A stretch of 5,656 nucleotides of DNA from Microcaldota archaeon (GCA_021851985.1 JAJZOS010000059.1:1-5656); one strand, 5' to 3'. Shown: positions 1 through 5,542, counted from the first letter of the stretch. Made by a program: numbers and translations. Notes: a model not told the origin generated them from the sequence alone.

Positions 1-431
1 TCGAAGAACACTATAAACTTCCTATCTCGGTTGTTTGCCATAACTATCACCTTTGCAGAGCTGTTTCCAGAAGCTATAAGAAGACTGCAGAGAAGCACTG
101 CCTTATCAAACAAATCGCCTGCGCCGTACTTTATGGTCTGCGCGGGTCTCAGCCAAAACTGGAGTGGCAGTGATATCTGTATTATTTTTTCCTTTATATA
201 ATTGTATGAAAGCTTTGCCATCTCTAAAAAGTTTTCTTCATAACTGTACACTGGAAAACTGGATTGCATCTGCTTTGCAAGGAATAAAACGTTCTCTTCT
301 TCCGGAGTCACCAGTTTTGGGAGGTCTGCAAGATACAATCCCTCCCTCTCCTCTATATAATCTCTGTAGCGCATTATTATTTCAAGGTATATGCTATTGT
401 ATGCCTTCAACGTCTCGTTTGCATTGTCCAT
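1..431 (-). CDS. Transglutaminase-like fold protein, N-terminal 143 residues (C-terminus beyond window)
   Basis: An open frame with no stop runs from ATG at 431 to the left edge, giving 143 residues. Residues 1-85 are charged and look helical, with no signal peptide. Residues 91-122 (QFWLRPAQTI, then GAGDLFDKAVLLCSLLIASG) resemble the core of transglutaminase-like domains: a Trp/Pro-containing strand, then the Gly-Asp-(Cys) helix followed by a Leu-rich 'SLL.A.G' helix and a beta strand (AKVIVMA). In active members a Cys follows the Gly-Asp pair. Here that position is Leu107, and the nearest Cys is 115. The His and Asp of the triad would lie beyond the window. The protein may therefore be a non-catalytic or protein-binding member, and I recall similar Cys-less archaeal relatives, but substrate and role are unknown. 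It is divergent from the alpha/beta hydrolase at 531. The fold call is moderately sure; activity is doubtful. Confidence 0.72.
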   Translation of the reverse strand, partial: MDNANETLKAYNSIYLEIIMRYRDYIEEREGLYLADLPKLVTPEEENVLFLAKQMQSSFPVYSYEENFLEMAKLSYNYIKEKIIQISLPLQFWLRPAQTIKYGAGDLFDKAVLLCSLLIASGNSSAKVIVMANNRDRKFIVFF

Positions 432-451
432 AACATATTATCAAAATGCAA

Positions 452-461
452 AATTATTACG
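452..461 (-). promoter_or_regulatory. Candidate TATA element for the transglutaminase-like gene
   Basis: Read on minus, the AT-rich stretch CGTAATAATT lies about 21-30 bases upstream of the ATG at 431, where an archaeal TATA box for a leaderless transcript would be. The match to the TATA consensus is weak. A better TATA-like string (TATAAATTTATG, 482-493) lies further upstream and would imply a leader of roughly 30 bases. Confidence 0.35.
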
Positions 462-500
462 TCTTTCGAAAAAACGATATTCATAAATTTATAGAAAAAA

Positions 501-508
501 TTTTTATA
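501..508 (+). promoter_or_regulatory. TATA box of the alpha/beta hydrolase gene, leaderless spacing
   Basis: TTTTTATA covers -30 to -23 relative to the ATG at 531 and follows a purine-rich BRE-like GAAAAAA at 494-500. This spacing puts the transcription start at the start codon itself. No Shine-Dalgarno sequence is seen before the ATG. Confidence 0.7.
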
Positions 509-530
509 CCCTCCAATATGAATACTGTAT

Positions 531-1694
531 ATGGAAAAGACAGCAAATCTAGCTTCCGCATCCAAGGAGCACTTGAAATTGGCTAGACATGGCGACGAGC
601 TTACAGTAGAGAAAGTGCAAGACAAGGATGCATTGTCGAATTTCACGGATGCTGAAGTAAGGAATCTTCTAGTCAAAAAAGGTGTGCGTGAAAGAGAAAT
701 TAAAATAGACAAACTCGACGTTTTTTATATTGAGGCTGGTGATAGCTCAAAAGAGACCCTGTTGCTTATACATGGTGGTGGAAATTCCAGTTCCTATCGC
801 GCATGGAAGCACAATATACTAGAATTATCAAAACATTATCATGTGGTGGCTCCGGATCTTCCTGGATATGGTTTATCAACAAAACCAAAGGAGAGATGTA
901 CCTTAGATTATTACACCAAGAACTTTATCGGAAAATTCATAGATTCTGTTGGATTGGAAAAGCCCAATTTGGTAGGCAGTTCCTTGGGTGGTGCAGTTGC
1001 ATTGGGTTTTGCCCTTGACAATAAAGAAAGAGTAAGTAGCTTGATACTTATAGACAGTTATGGGCTTTATAGTACGCCTTTTTCAATCCCTATCAGAATA
1101 CTTGTCATGATGCCTGATTTATCTAAAAAGTTGCTTGAATACATTAAGCATAATAAAAAGATAGTGGGCAAGGTCTTGAATAGCGTTGCAGGCAAATTAA
1201 ATCCACGGACTGGAAAAAAGGAGGTATCAGACGATGTTGTTGAAGGAGTCATCAGTTATCTTGGAAAGGAGGATACGATGTCTGTTGCATTCATAGAGTT
1301 CCTTGCAGACCAGATGAGTTCATCTCCAAAGAAACTCACAAAAGATATAATAGATAAGATTAGGCATAAAAACGTGCCTGTCGGGCTTAAAACCAATTTC
1401 ACAAGCAGGCTTCCAGAATTTGAAAATTCCAAAGTGAATGTCCTTTTCATACATGGCGATAATGATCCATTATTCCCTCTTTCTTCTGCAAGGGAAGCTG
1501 CAAGAGTTCTTCCATCCTGCAAACTCATAGAGGTAAAGGACTGCGGCCACGGTCCGCACATAGAAAAACCGGAAGAATTCAACAAATATGTTCTGGATTT
1601 TCTATCCGCTAACAATACGGGTGACTCTGATCAGCAGAATAAGTCCGTATTCAAGAAAGCCATCGGAAAAGTCATGGGGCAATTAAAGCGCTGA
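531..1694 (+). CDS. Alpha/beta hydrolase
   Basis: This 387-residue protein has a full alpha/beta-hydrolase core. The oxyanion-loop motif is HGGG (81-84). Next comes the conserved 'VVAPDLPGYG' strand-loop (105-114). The nucleophile elbow is GSSLG (149-153) with Ser151, the probable acid is Asp312 in HGDNDPLFP (308-316), and the catalytic His340 is in CGHGPHIEKP. Residues about 180-300 form the cap domain, which is Lys-rich and likely determines the substrate. The first 50 residues are a charged extension before the core, and the last 30 are a hydrophilic tail. No signal peptide or membrane helix is visible, so it is probably cytosolic. The family includes esterases, haloalkane dehalogenases, epoxide hydrolases and C-C bond hydrolases. 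Ser as nucleophile excludes a dehalogenase, and esterase/lipase-like activity is most likely, but the substrate is unknown. The ATG at 531 is supported by a TATA box at leaderless spacing. Confidence 0.9.
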   Translation: MEKTANLASASKEHLKLARHGDELTVEKVQDKDALSNFTDAEVRNLLVKKGVREREIKIDKLDVFYIEAGDSSKETLLLIHGGGNSSSYRAWKHNILELSKHYHVVAPDLPGYGLSTKPKERCTLDYYTKNFIGKFIDSVGLEKPNLVGSSLGGAVALGFALDNKERVSSLILIDSYGLYSTPFSIPIRILVMMPDLSKKLLEYIKHNKKIVGKVLNSVAGKLNPRTGKKEVSDDVVEGVISYLGKEDTMSVAFIEFLADQMSSSPKKLTKDIIDKIRHKNVPVGLKTNFTSRLPEFENSKVNVLFIHGDNDPLFPLSSAREAARVLPSCKLIEVKDCGHGPHIEKPEEFNKYVLDFLSANNTGDSDQQNKSVFKKAIGKVMGQLKR

Positions 1695-1723
1695 ACAAAC
1701 CCTGCAACAGGAAATAAAAGGTA

Positions 1724-1732
1724 ATATTAAAG
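1724..1732 (+). promoter_or_regulatory. Weak candidate TATA element before the antiporter gene
   Basis: ATATTAAAG in the 66-base gap after the hydrolase stop is the best TATA-like string. It would start transcription near 1755, leaving about 6 bases before the ATG at 1761. No clear Shine-Dalgarno site is present. Co-transcription with the hydrolase is also possible. Confidence 0.4.
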
Positions 1733-1760
1733 TTTTCTTGAGTAATCTATTTGCTGTGGA

Positions 1761-2963
1761 ATGATGGTAGTTATCACGAATGTTGACGAAATATTGGTAG
1801 CTATATCTACAATAATAATACTCGGCTATGTTGGAGAAGCCATATTCAGGGCTACAAGGATCCCAGAAGTCATAATACTCATGGCAATAGGGGTTATAAT
1901 AGGCCCATTTGGCAACATTCTTCCTTCAGTATACATAAATGTGCTACGTAATTTTACGCCACTCATAAGCAGTTTAGTTCTAATCATGATAATGTTTAAC
2001 AATGGCACCGCAATAAAACCGTTTTCAAAGGATGGAAAAGGCTATTTAGGAATTATCATAGCATTTATGGATATAGCCGTATCCGCAATAGGGCTCGCTA
2101 TATTAATGCATTATTTCTTCGAATGGCCTTTAATATATGGCGGCATATTCGGGGTCATAATAGGAGAGACTTCATCTGTCATAGTGCTTCCGTTAGTAAA
2201 GAAATTAAAGATACCAAAAGATACCTATAACACACTAATAATGGAGACAACATTCAATTCAGTATTTGCAATACTTGCCTTTTATCTCCTGATAGTCTTT
2301 ATAACCGGATCGCACTTCTCCGCGTATTCGTATGTACAGTATGTGATAGATTACATGAGTGTCCCATTCTTTATAGGCCTTTTTGCCGGAATTGGCTGGC
2401 TGATCCTAAGAAATACTATAAAGATAGCAAGCACATATGTGGCTTCGCTCTCCATAGCAATGCTTATTTATGGATTTGTAGATTTTTTTGGAGGTTCTGC
2501 CATAGTGGCGGTACTTATATTCGCAATAATCCTGGGCAATGACAAAGAACTAAGCAAATTAATGAAATTAAAAAATCTTTCAAGCAACAAAAAATCCAGG
2601 ATAGTAGAAAAGGAATTCGAGTTCATAATAAGGACATTTTTCTTTGTGCTTCTCGGAATAATAGCCATAATATCATTGGAATATTTCATAATCTCTATTA
2701 TTGCGTCATTAGTCCTCATGGTGTTGAGATATGTGGAGGTAAATTCAATAATGATAAAGGAAAACAAGATAAACAGAAATCTTGTATACTCTATGTCGCA
2801 AAAAGGACTCGGGGTGGCTGTCCTTTCAAGCATTTTCTATTCAATGAACGTTCCATATTCCGGAGAGATATTCTCGTTGGCCTTCATGGTAATAATAATT
2901 ACAAATATACTATCAGCAGTTCTTGTAAAATGGTCTTCAAATAGTATAAGTCTTGTTAATTAA
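1761..2963 (+). CDS. Cation:proton antiporter (NhaP/Kef-like, CPA superfamily), atypical ion-site residues
   Basis: This 400-residue, very hydrophobic protein has about 11-12 predicted membrane helices and little outside them. Family marks are the N-terminal 'GYVGEAIFRATRIPEV' segment (22-37); the discontinuous-helix motif GETSS (135-139), equivalent to the GGTSS of archaeal homologues; E162-T-T-F-N-S167, in place of the ESxFND / ESAxxD motif; Arg291 in RTFFFVLLG; and a degenerate RGL motif, QKGLGVAV (347-354). It likely exchanges Na+ or K+ for H+ across the cytoplasmic membrane in pH and ion homeostasis. Unusually, the Asp of the ND/xD pair, which takes part in ion and proton binding in characterised members, is Ser167, and the usual FDGG/FEGG reads FNNG (79-82). 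There is no C-terminal TrkA or USP domain. Two adjacent ATGs (1761, 1764) are both possible starts. The frame is intact, so this does not look like decay. Confidence 0.85.
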   Translation: MMVVITNVDEILVAISTIIILGYVGEAIFRATRIPEVIILMAIGVIIGPFGNILPSVYINVLRNFTPLISSLVLIMIMFNNGTAIKPFSKDGKGYLGIIIAFMDIAVSAIGLAILMHYFFEWPLIYGGIFGVIIGETSSVIVLPLVKKLKIPKDTYNTLIMETTFNSVFAILAFYLLIVFITGSHFSAYSYVQYVIDYMSVPFFIGLFAGIGWLILRNTIKIASTYVASLSIAMLIYGFVDFFGGSAIVAVLIFAIILGNDKELSKLMKLKNLSSNKKSRIVEKEFEFIIRTFFFVLLGIIAIISLEYFIISIIASLVLMVLRYVEVNSIMIKENKINRNLVYSMSQKGLGVAVLSSIFYSMNVPYSGEIFSLAFMVIIITNILSAVLVKWSSNSISLVN

Positions 2964-2966
2964 GTG

Positions 2967-2974
2967 TATAAATA
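2967..2974 (+). promoter_or_regulatory. TATA box of the nucleoside phosphorylase gene
   Basis: TATAAATA lies just after the antiporter stop codon. With standard archaeal spacing it would start transcription at about 2997, next to the ATG at 2998. This argues against the TTG at 2953, which would lie upstream of the promoter. Confidence 0.7.
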
Positions 2975-2997
2975 TAATATCCGGTTGCATTATGCAA

Positions 2998-3738
2998 ATG
3001 AAACATGTAAGGGTGCTTGTGATATTGGGGAGCGGCATGCTTGAGTTTTACAAAGAGAACGCCCACAACAAAATAAACGTCAAGACAAGATTTGGCAGCG
3101 CTGTTTTTTATGGGCCCGACGCAAAGACTGGCGCATATATGCTGCTTAGGCATGGCAACAGACATTCAATACCTCCGCACAAAGTCAATTACAGGGCAAA
3201 CATAATGTCTGCAAAGAAATTAGGCATAACTCACATAATAGCTACGTCTGCAGTAGGTTCAATGAAGTATGGCCTTAAAGTTGGGGATTTTGTTGTCCTT
3301 GACCAGTTTATAGACTTTACAAAATCCAGGCCATCAACATTTTTTGAAAAACATGGAAATGTAGTTCACGTTGACGTATCAAGCCCGTATTCCAAATCCG
3401 TATGTAATGCGCTCATAAAATCGCTTCAAAAGTTGCGTAAAGTAAATTATTCTCCTAAAGGCACTTACGTATGCAGTGAGGGGCCAAGGTATGAAACTGC
3501 TGCTGAAATAAAAGCGTACAGGAAATTAGGTGGTGATGTTGTTGGCATGACATCCTTTCCTGAAGTAGTTCTTGCAAGGGAGCTTGGCATAGAATACGGT
3601 ACTATAGCCGTAGTTACTAATCTGGCTGCAGGCATGCAAAGAAATCTTAATCATTCTGATGTTGTAATTCAGATGAATAAATCGTCTAAAATAATGAAGT
3701 CAATAATAGACGGGGCAATAGCCAATATCATTGGATAG
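2998..3738 (+). CDS. Methylthioadenosine/methylthioinosine phosphorylase-type nucleoside phosphorylase (PNP family 2)
   Basis: This is a 246-residue cytosolic PNP/MTAP-family enzyme, which cleaves a purine nucleoside with phosphate to give the free base and (methylthio)ribose-1-phosphate. Visible motifs are the phosphate loop GSG (11-13), RHGNRHSIPPHKVNYRANI (51-69), ATSAVGS (82-88), DQFIDFT (102-108), CSEGPRYET (159-167) and GMTSFPE (183-189). These follow the MTAP family rather than bacterial PNP. In human MTAP the adenine-specificity segment is TDYDCW. Here it is T207-N208-L-A-A-G, with Asn in the first Asp position, as in 6-oxopurine PNPs and methylthioinosine phosphorylases. Inference: the base is more likely hypoxanthine or guanine than adenine, so the usual 'MTAP' label may be wrong in substrate. 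The start at 2998 is preferred from the TATA position. ATG 2992 is a close alternative, and TTG 2953 (261 residues) would overlap the antiporter and lie upstream of the TATA box. Confidence 0.88.
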   Translation: MKHVRVLVILGSGMLEFYKENAHNKINVKTRFGSAVFYGPDAKTGAYMLLRHGNRHSIPPHKVNYRANIMSAKKLGITHIIATSAVGSMKYGLKVGDFVVLDQFIDFTKSRPSTFFEKHGNVVHVDVSSPYSKSVCNALIKSLQKLRKVNYSPKGTYVCSEGPRYETAAEIKAYRKLGGDVVGMTSFPEVVLARELGIEYGTIAVVTNLAAGMQRNLNHSDVVIQMNKSSKIMKSIIDGAIANIIG

Positions 3739-3772
3739 GAGTTCATGTTTAAAACAAATCCAAATAGAAAAG

Positions 3773-3780
3773 CTTAAAAT
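3773..3780 (+). promoter_or_regulatory. TATA box of the small membrane protein gene, leaderless spacing
   Basis: CTTAAAAT occupies exactly -30 to -23 relative to ATG 3803 and follows a purine-rich AGAAAAG. It supports a leaderless transcript starting at that ATG and separates this gene from the phosphorylase. Confidence 0.65.
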
Positions 3781-3802
3781 CCGTCAAGTTTCTAATATTA
3801 CC

Positions 3803-4108
3803 ATGTCTTCAATAAAAATCATAGTGAAGTCCATAATATCAAGTCTTATAATTACTGCTGTATCCGGTTTGGTTAATTCTACTCCATTTTTGCTTGCAGG
3901 GGCAAATTGGTACGGGTTTCCATTCACATGGCTTAGGAAACTTGTTATAGCTCCACAATACAATCCGTGGCGGGTAGATGTGTCAGGATTTGCAGCCAAC
4001 CTGATTTTTTGGTTTGTAGTGTCATTTCTTATAATCAGCCTGCTCGACTATATCTCTGTAAATAAGAATTCGAGACACAATACGAAAAGTAGTCGCTCCA
4101 GGAAATAA
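3803..4108 (+). CDS. Small two-helix membrane protein of unknown function
   Basis: This protein is 101 residues. A first hydrophobic helix spans about residues 5-24 (IIVKSIISSLIITAVSGLVN). A loop of some 35 residues follows, rich in aromatics and prolines (NWYGFPFTWLRKLV, then APQYNPWRVDV). A second helix at about 60-85 contains NLIFWFVVSFLIISLLDYI, and the tail is short, very basic and Ser-rich (NSRHNTKSSRSRK). The layout of helix, 'GFP..W' loop, 'D...' and a helix with a Trp recurs in small uncharacterised prokaryotic membrane proteins that I recall, but I cannot name a family. By the positive-inside rule the tail is cytoplasmic and the aromatic loop external. The start at 3803 is set by the TATA box. 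An upstream TTG at 3731 would overlap the phosphorylase and add 24 hydrophilic residues. The gene converges on nadM, with one base between stop codons. Function unknown. Confidence 0.75.
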   Translation: MSSIKIIVKSIISSLIITAVSGLVNSTPFLLAGANWYGFPFTWLRKLVIAPQYNPWRVDVSGFAANLIFWFVVSFLIISLLDYISVNKNSRHNTKSSRSRK

Positions 4109-4109
4109 C

Positions 4110-4619
4110 TTAATATCTCTGAAAATACGTTAGCACCTTGCGCAGTCCTTTTTCAGGAATCCTGTCACTCCATTTTTTCCTAAGTTTTATAAGCTTCCTA
4201 ATCTTGGTCCCTGAAAATTTATTTCTGTTATGCCATGGCGGAGAGATGACTAATATTCCATGCTCTTTGAAAATCCTGTTTACTACCCTGTTCCTGGAAA
4301 ATACGACCGCTGTTTTAGGCCATCTTGAGATTATATACCTAAACCATTTTTCATCATTTGAAAAATCAGGTATCTTTGCAAAAATTAGCCTGTTTTTAGA
4401 TAAGATCTCGTTTCCAAGTGTTGTTTTTATTATGGCTATTCTTTTGTTCGATGTCAGCGGATTTCGTTCGGTGTTGCTTATCTGTGAGCTTCCCACACCA
4501 ATCACCAGTTTTTTGCAGAACTTGATTGCAAATCTCAGTGCGTGTAAATGTCCTTTGTGGAATGGCTGGAATCTGCCCACGAAAAGTCCAAAGTCAAATC
4601 TGTATTTTTTTGAAACCAT
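4110..4619 (-). CDS. nadM: Nicotinamide-nucleotide adenylyltransferase (archaeal type)
   Basis: This 169-residue protein belongs to the archaeal NadM nucleotidyltransferase family. It joins NMN (or nicotinate mononucleotide) to the AMP of ATP, forming NAD(+) or its deamido form plus pyrophosphate in the cytosol. The N-terminal Rossmann motif is GLFVGRFQPFHKGHL (11-25), with the (H/T)xGH signature HKGH used in catalysis. It is followed by GVGSSQ, then NPLTSNKR, then the central Trp/Pro region and VVFSRNRVV. The C-terminal pattern GTKIRKLI corresponds to the ISTxxTKIR-type motif that binds the ATP phosphates, followed by a Trp. Length matches the family (about 165-185). ATG 4619 is chosen because TATAAAAA lies at leaderless distance. 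An earlier in-frame ATG at 4655 would add 12 residues but lies upstream of that TATA box, 11 bases from the tRNA. Transcribed towards, and almost touching, the small membrane protein gene. Confidence 0.92.
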   Translation of the reverse strand: MVSKKYRFDFGLFVGRFQPFHKGHLHALRFAIKFCKKLVIGVGSSQISNTERNPLTSNKRIAIIKTTLGNEILSKNRLIFAKIPDFSNDEKWFRYIISRWPKTAVVFSRNRVVNRIFKEHGILVISPPWHNRNKFSGTKIRKLIKLRKKWSDRIPEKGLRKVLTYFQRY

Positions 4620-4642
4620 ATGTCTTGTATGTTGCTTTACAA

Positions 4643-4650
4643 TTTTTATA
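4643..4650 (-). promoter_or_regulatory. TATA box of nadM, leaderless spacing
   Basis: On minus, TATAAAAA reads from 4650 to 4643, preceded by AAATGAA. Standard spacing gives a start at about 4620, adjacent to ATG 4619. It lies between tRNA-Gln and nadM, so nadM need not depend on read-through from the tRNA. Confidence 0.7.
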
Positions 4651-4666
4651 TTCATTTGTCTGAAAG

Positions 4667-4739
4667 TAGCCCCAGCCAGATTCGGACTGGCGTCAACGGG
4701 TTCAGAGCCCGCTATCCTTGACCACTAGACTATGGGGCT
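4667..4739 (-). tRNA. tRNA-Gln (anticodon CUG)
   Basis: The minus strand folds as a complete cloverleaf. The acceptor stem AGCCCCA/TGGGGCT has 7 pairs. The D-stem GTCT/GGAT includes G-T wobbles, and its loop holds the conserved A14, G15, G18 and G19. The anticodon stem is GCGGG/CCCGT with loop CTCTGAA, so the anticodon is CTG (4703-4705), reading CAG as Gln. The variable region is TGAC, with C48 able to pair with G15. The T-stem is GCCAG/CTGGC, perfectly paired, and the discriminator is A (4667). There is no intron and no encoded CCA. The T-loop reads TCCGAAT: position 55 (4685) is C instead of the almost invariant U that becomes pseudouridine 55. In most archaea this tRNA is first charged with Glu and then amidated by GatDE; the genes for that are not here. 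It is divergent from the M50 protease and upstream of nadM. Confidence 0.93.
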
Positions 4740-4763
4740 GTATAATCCTAGTTTTTACATGAG

Positions 4764-4773
4764 TTTTAATAAA
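4764..4773. promoter_or_regulatory. Shared AT-rich TATA element for tRNA-Gln and the M50 protease
   Basis: The string TTTTAATAAA serves either direction. On minus, TATTAAAA (4771 to 4764) would start transcription near 4741, two bases before the mature tRNA 5' end. On plus, TTTAATAA/TTAATAAA would start near 4795, a few bases before ATG 4801. No other good TATA-like string fits either gene in the 61-base gap. Confidence 0.5.
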
Positions 4774-4800
4774 TGTATTGAAAGGTAAATAAACGATACA

Positions 4801-5514
4801 ATGAGAATACAGCACATTGACAAGCTAGGGCTTTCACAAGAAGTGAAGGACATTCTCATTGCCGATGCAGTGCTTACAGTTGCTTTTGCCCTCATATTTT
4901 CAGGAAGTGTAGGTGGATTTTTATCCAAGCCTTCGGATTTCGCCTATTTCCTTCCGATAGCATTCATTGCTGTATCGCTCTCCTTCATACTTCATGAATA
5001 TATGCATAAGATAGTCGCACAAAGATTCGGTGCAATAGCTGCATTTAAGAAATGGAACACTGGCATAATAATAACACTGCTGTCTTCCATGTTTGGGTTT
5101 CTAATAGGTCTGCCTGGTGCAACTATGATATATACAAACCGATTCACTATAGAGGAAGAAGGATACGTGTCATTAGCCGGTCCGCTTACAAATTTTGTAG
5201 TGTTTATCGTATTTTTTATCTTTAGCCTATTATTTGGCAATGTACTATCAGGACACAGTTATCTACAGAACATATTCGCAGTCACAATGTTCATAAGCGT
5301 ATGGCTTGCCTTTTTCAATATGCTCCCAATATATCCTCTGGACGGCAGCAAGGTGCTGCGGTGGAACAAGGGAGTATATGCCGTAACCCTGATAATAATA
5401 TTCGCCTTCCTTTACTACATAGCTGGAATAGCCATAATGTCGTCTTTAGTGTTTGCCCTCGTCATAGCACTGATGTTTTATTTCTTCTTTTCATCAGGTC
5501 TTAGGCTTGTCTAG
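4801..5514 (+). CDS. Site-2 protease family intramembrane metalloprotease (M50)
   Basis: This is a 237-residue membrane protein with about six predicted helices. Helix 2 (about 48-70) carries the zinc motif H65-E66-Y-M-H69, where Glu is the catalytic base and the two His bind zinc. A conserved region follows (GIIITLLSSMFGFLIGLPGA, 88-107). Next are LAGPLTNF (125-132), and FNMLPIYPLDGSKVLRWNKG (172-191), in which Asp181 of LDG is the third zinc ligand. All active-site parts are present, so it should cleave membrane-embedded substrates such as anti-sigma-like or regulatory proteins, or remnant signal peptides; the actual substrate is unknown. Unlike some archaeal S2P proteins it has no C-terminal CBS domains and no PDZ domain, which makes it a minimal form. 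Two extra helices follow the LDG motif. The last codons overlap a 19-bp dyad. Confidence 0.88.
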   Translation: MRIQHIDKLGLSQEVKDILIADAVLTVAFALIFSGSVGGFLSKPSDFAYFLPIAFIAVSLSFILHEYMHKIVAQRFGAIAAFKKWNTGIIITLLSSMFGFLIGLPGATMIYTNRFTIEEEGYVSLAGPLTNFVVFIVFFIFSLLFGNVLSGHSYLQNIFAVTMFISVWLAFFNMLPIYPLDGSKVLRWNKGVYAVTLIIIFAFLYYIAGIAIMSSLVFALVIALMFYFFFSSGLRLV

Positions 5515-5519
5515 CCTAA
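5501..5519. repeat. 19-bp imperfect palindrome resembling a DtxR/IdeR box
   Basis: TTAGGCTTGTCTAGCCTAA has 9-base arms around one central base, with 8 of 9 positions symmetric. It matches 15 of 19 positions of the bacterial DtxR/IdeR consensus (TTAGGTTAG-C/G-CTAACCTAA). It spans the stop codon of the M50 gene and lies 63 bases before the TATA box of the next gene, far for a repressor site. It may be chance or a hairpin. Confidence 0.35.
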
Positions 5520-5520
5520 A

Positions 5521-5536
5521 TTAGACATCTGTCTAA
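5521..5536. repeat. Perfect 16-bp dyad TTAGACA-TC-TGTCTAA, possible operator
   Basis: Two perfect 7-base arms are separated by two bases, starting one base after the preceding 19-bp palindrome. The half-site TGTCTA also occurs at 5508-5513, 22 bases from the copy at 5530-5535, which is about two helical turns. The form suits a dimeric winged-helix regulator. With so short a loop, an RNA hairpin is possible but less stable. Confidence 0.4.
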
Positions 5537-5542
5537 CATATA

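Noticed and set aside
164..433. 89-residue open frame on plus
   Set aside because: It is antisense to the minus-strand transglutaminase-like frame, which shows clear protein-like composition and a recognisable motif. The plus frame has no motif.
1220..1280. Two strong Shine-Dalgarno-like strings (GGAGGT at 1220, GGAGG at 1268), each 5-8 bases before an ATG, inside the hydrolase gene
   Set aside because: Both arise from Lys-Glu codons (AAG GAG). The first ATG opens only a 20-codon out-of-frame ORF. The second is internal Met250 and would give a hydrolase fragment without the nucleophile.
1256..1615. 119-residue minus-strand open frame
   Set aside because: It lies wholly inside the alpha/beta hydrolase, opposite its catalytic Asp and His codons, and has no domain signature or promoter.
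1695..1760. Possible small gene or RNA in the 66-base gap between hydrolase and antiporter
   Set aside because: No hairpin, tRNA-like fold or coding pattern was seen; it holds only a weak TATA-like string.
2468..2833. 121-residue minus-strand open frame
   Set aside because: It lies inside the antiporter, opposite membrane-helix codons. The hydrophobic codon bias of the real gene creates the open antisense frame.
4640..4666. Possible tRNA-Gln/nadM co-transcript with translation from ATG 4655
   Set aside because: A near-ideal TATA box at 4643-4650 sits at leaderless distance from ATG 4619, and the first 12 residues of the longer form fall outside the conserved NadM start.
4138..4728. 196-residue plus-strand open frame, the longest non-annotated frame
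   Set aside because: It is antisense to nadM, whose catalytic motifs are clear, and it runs into the tRNA-Gln gene.
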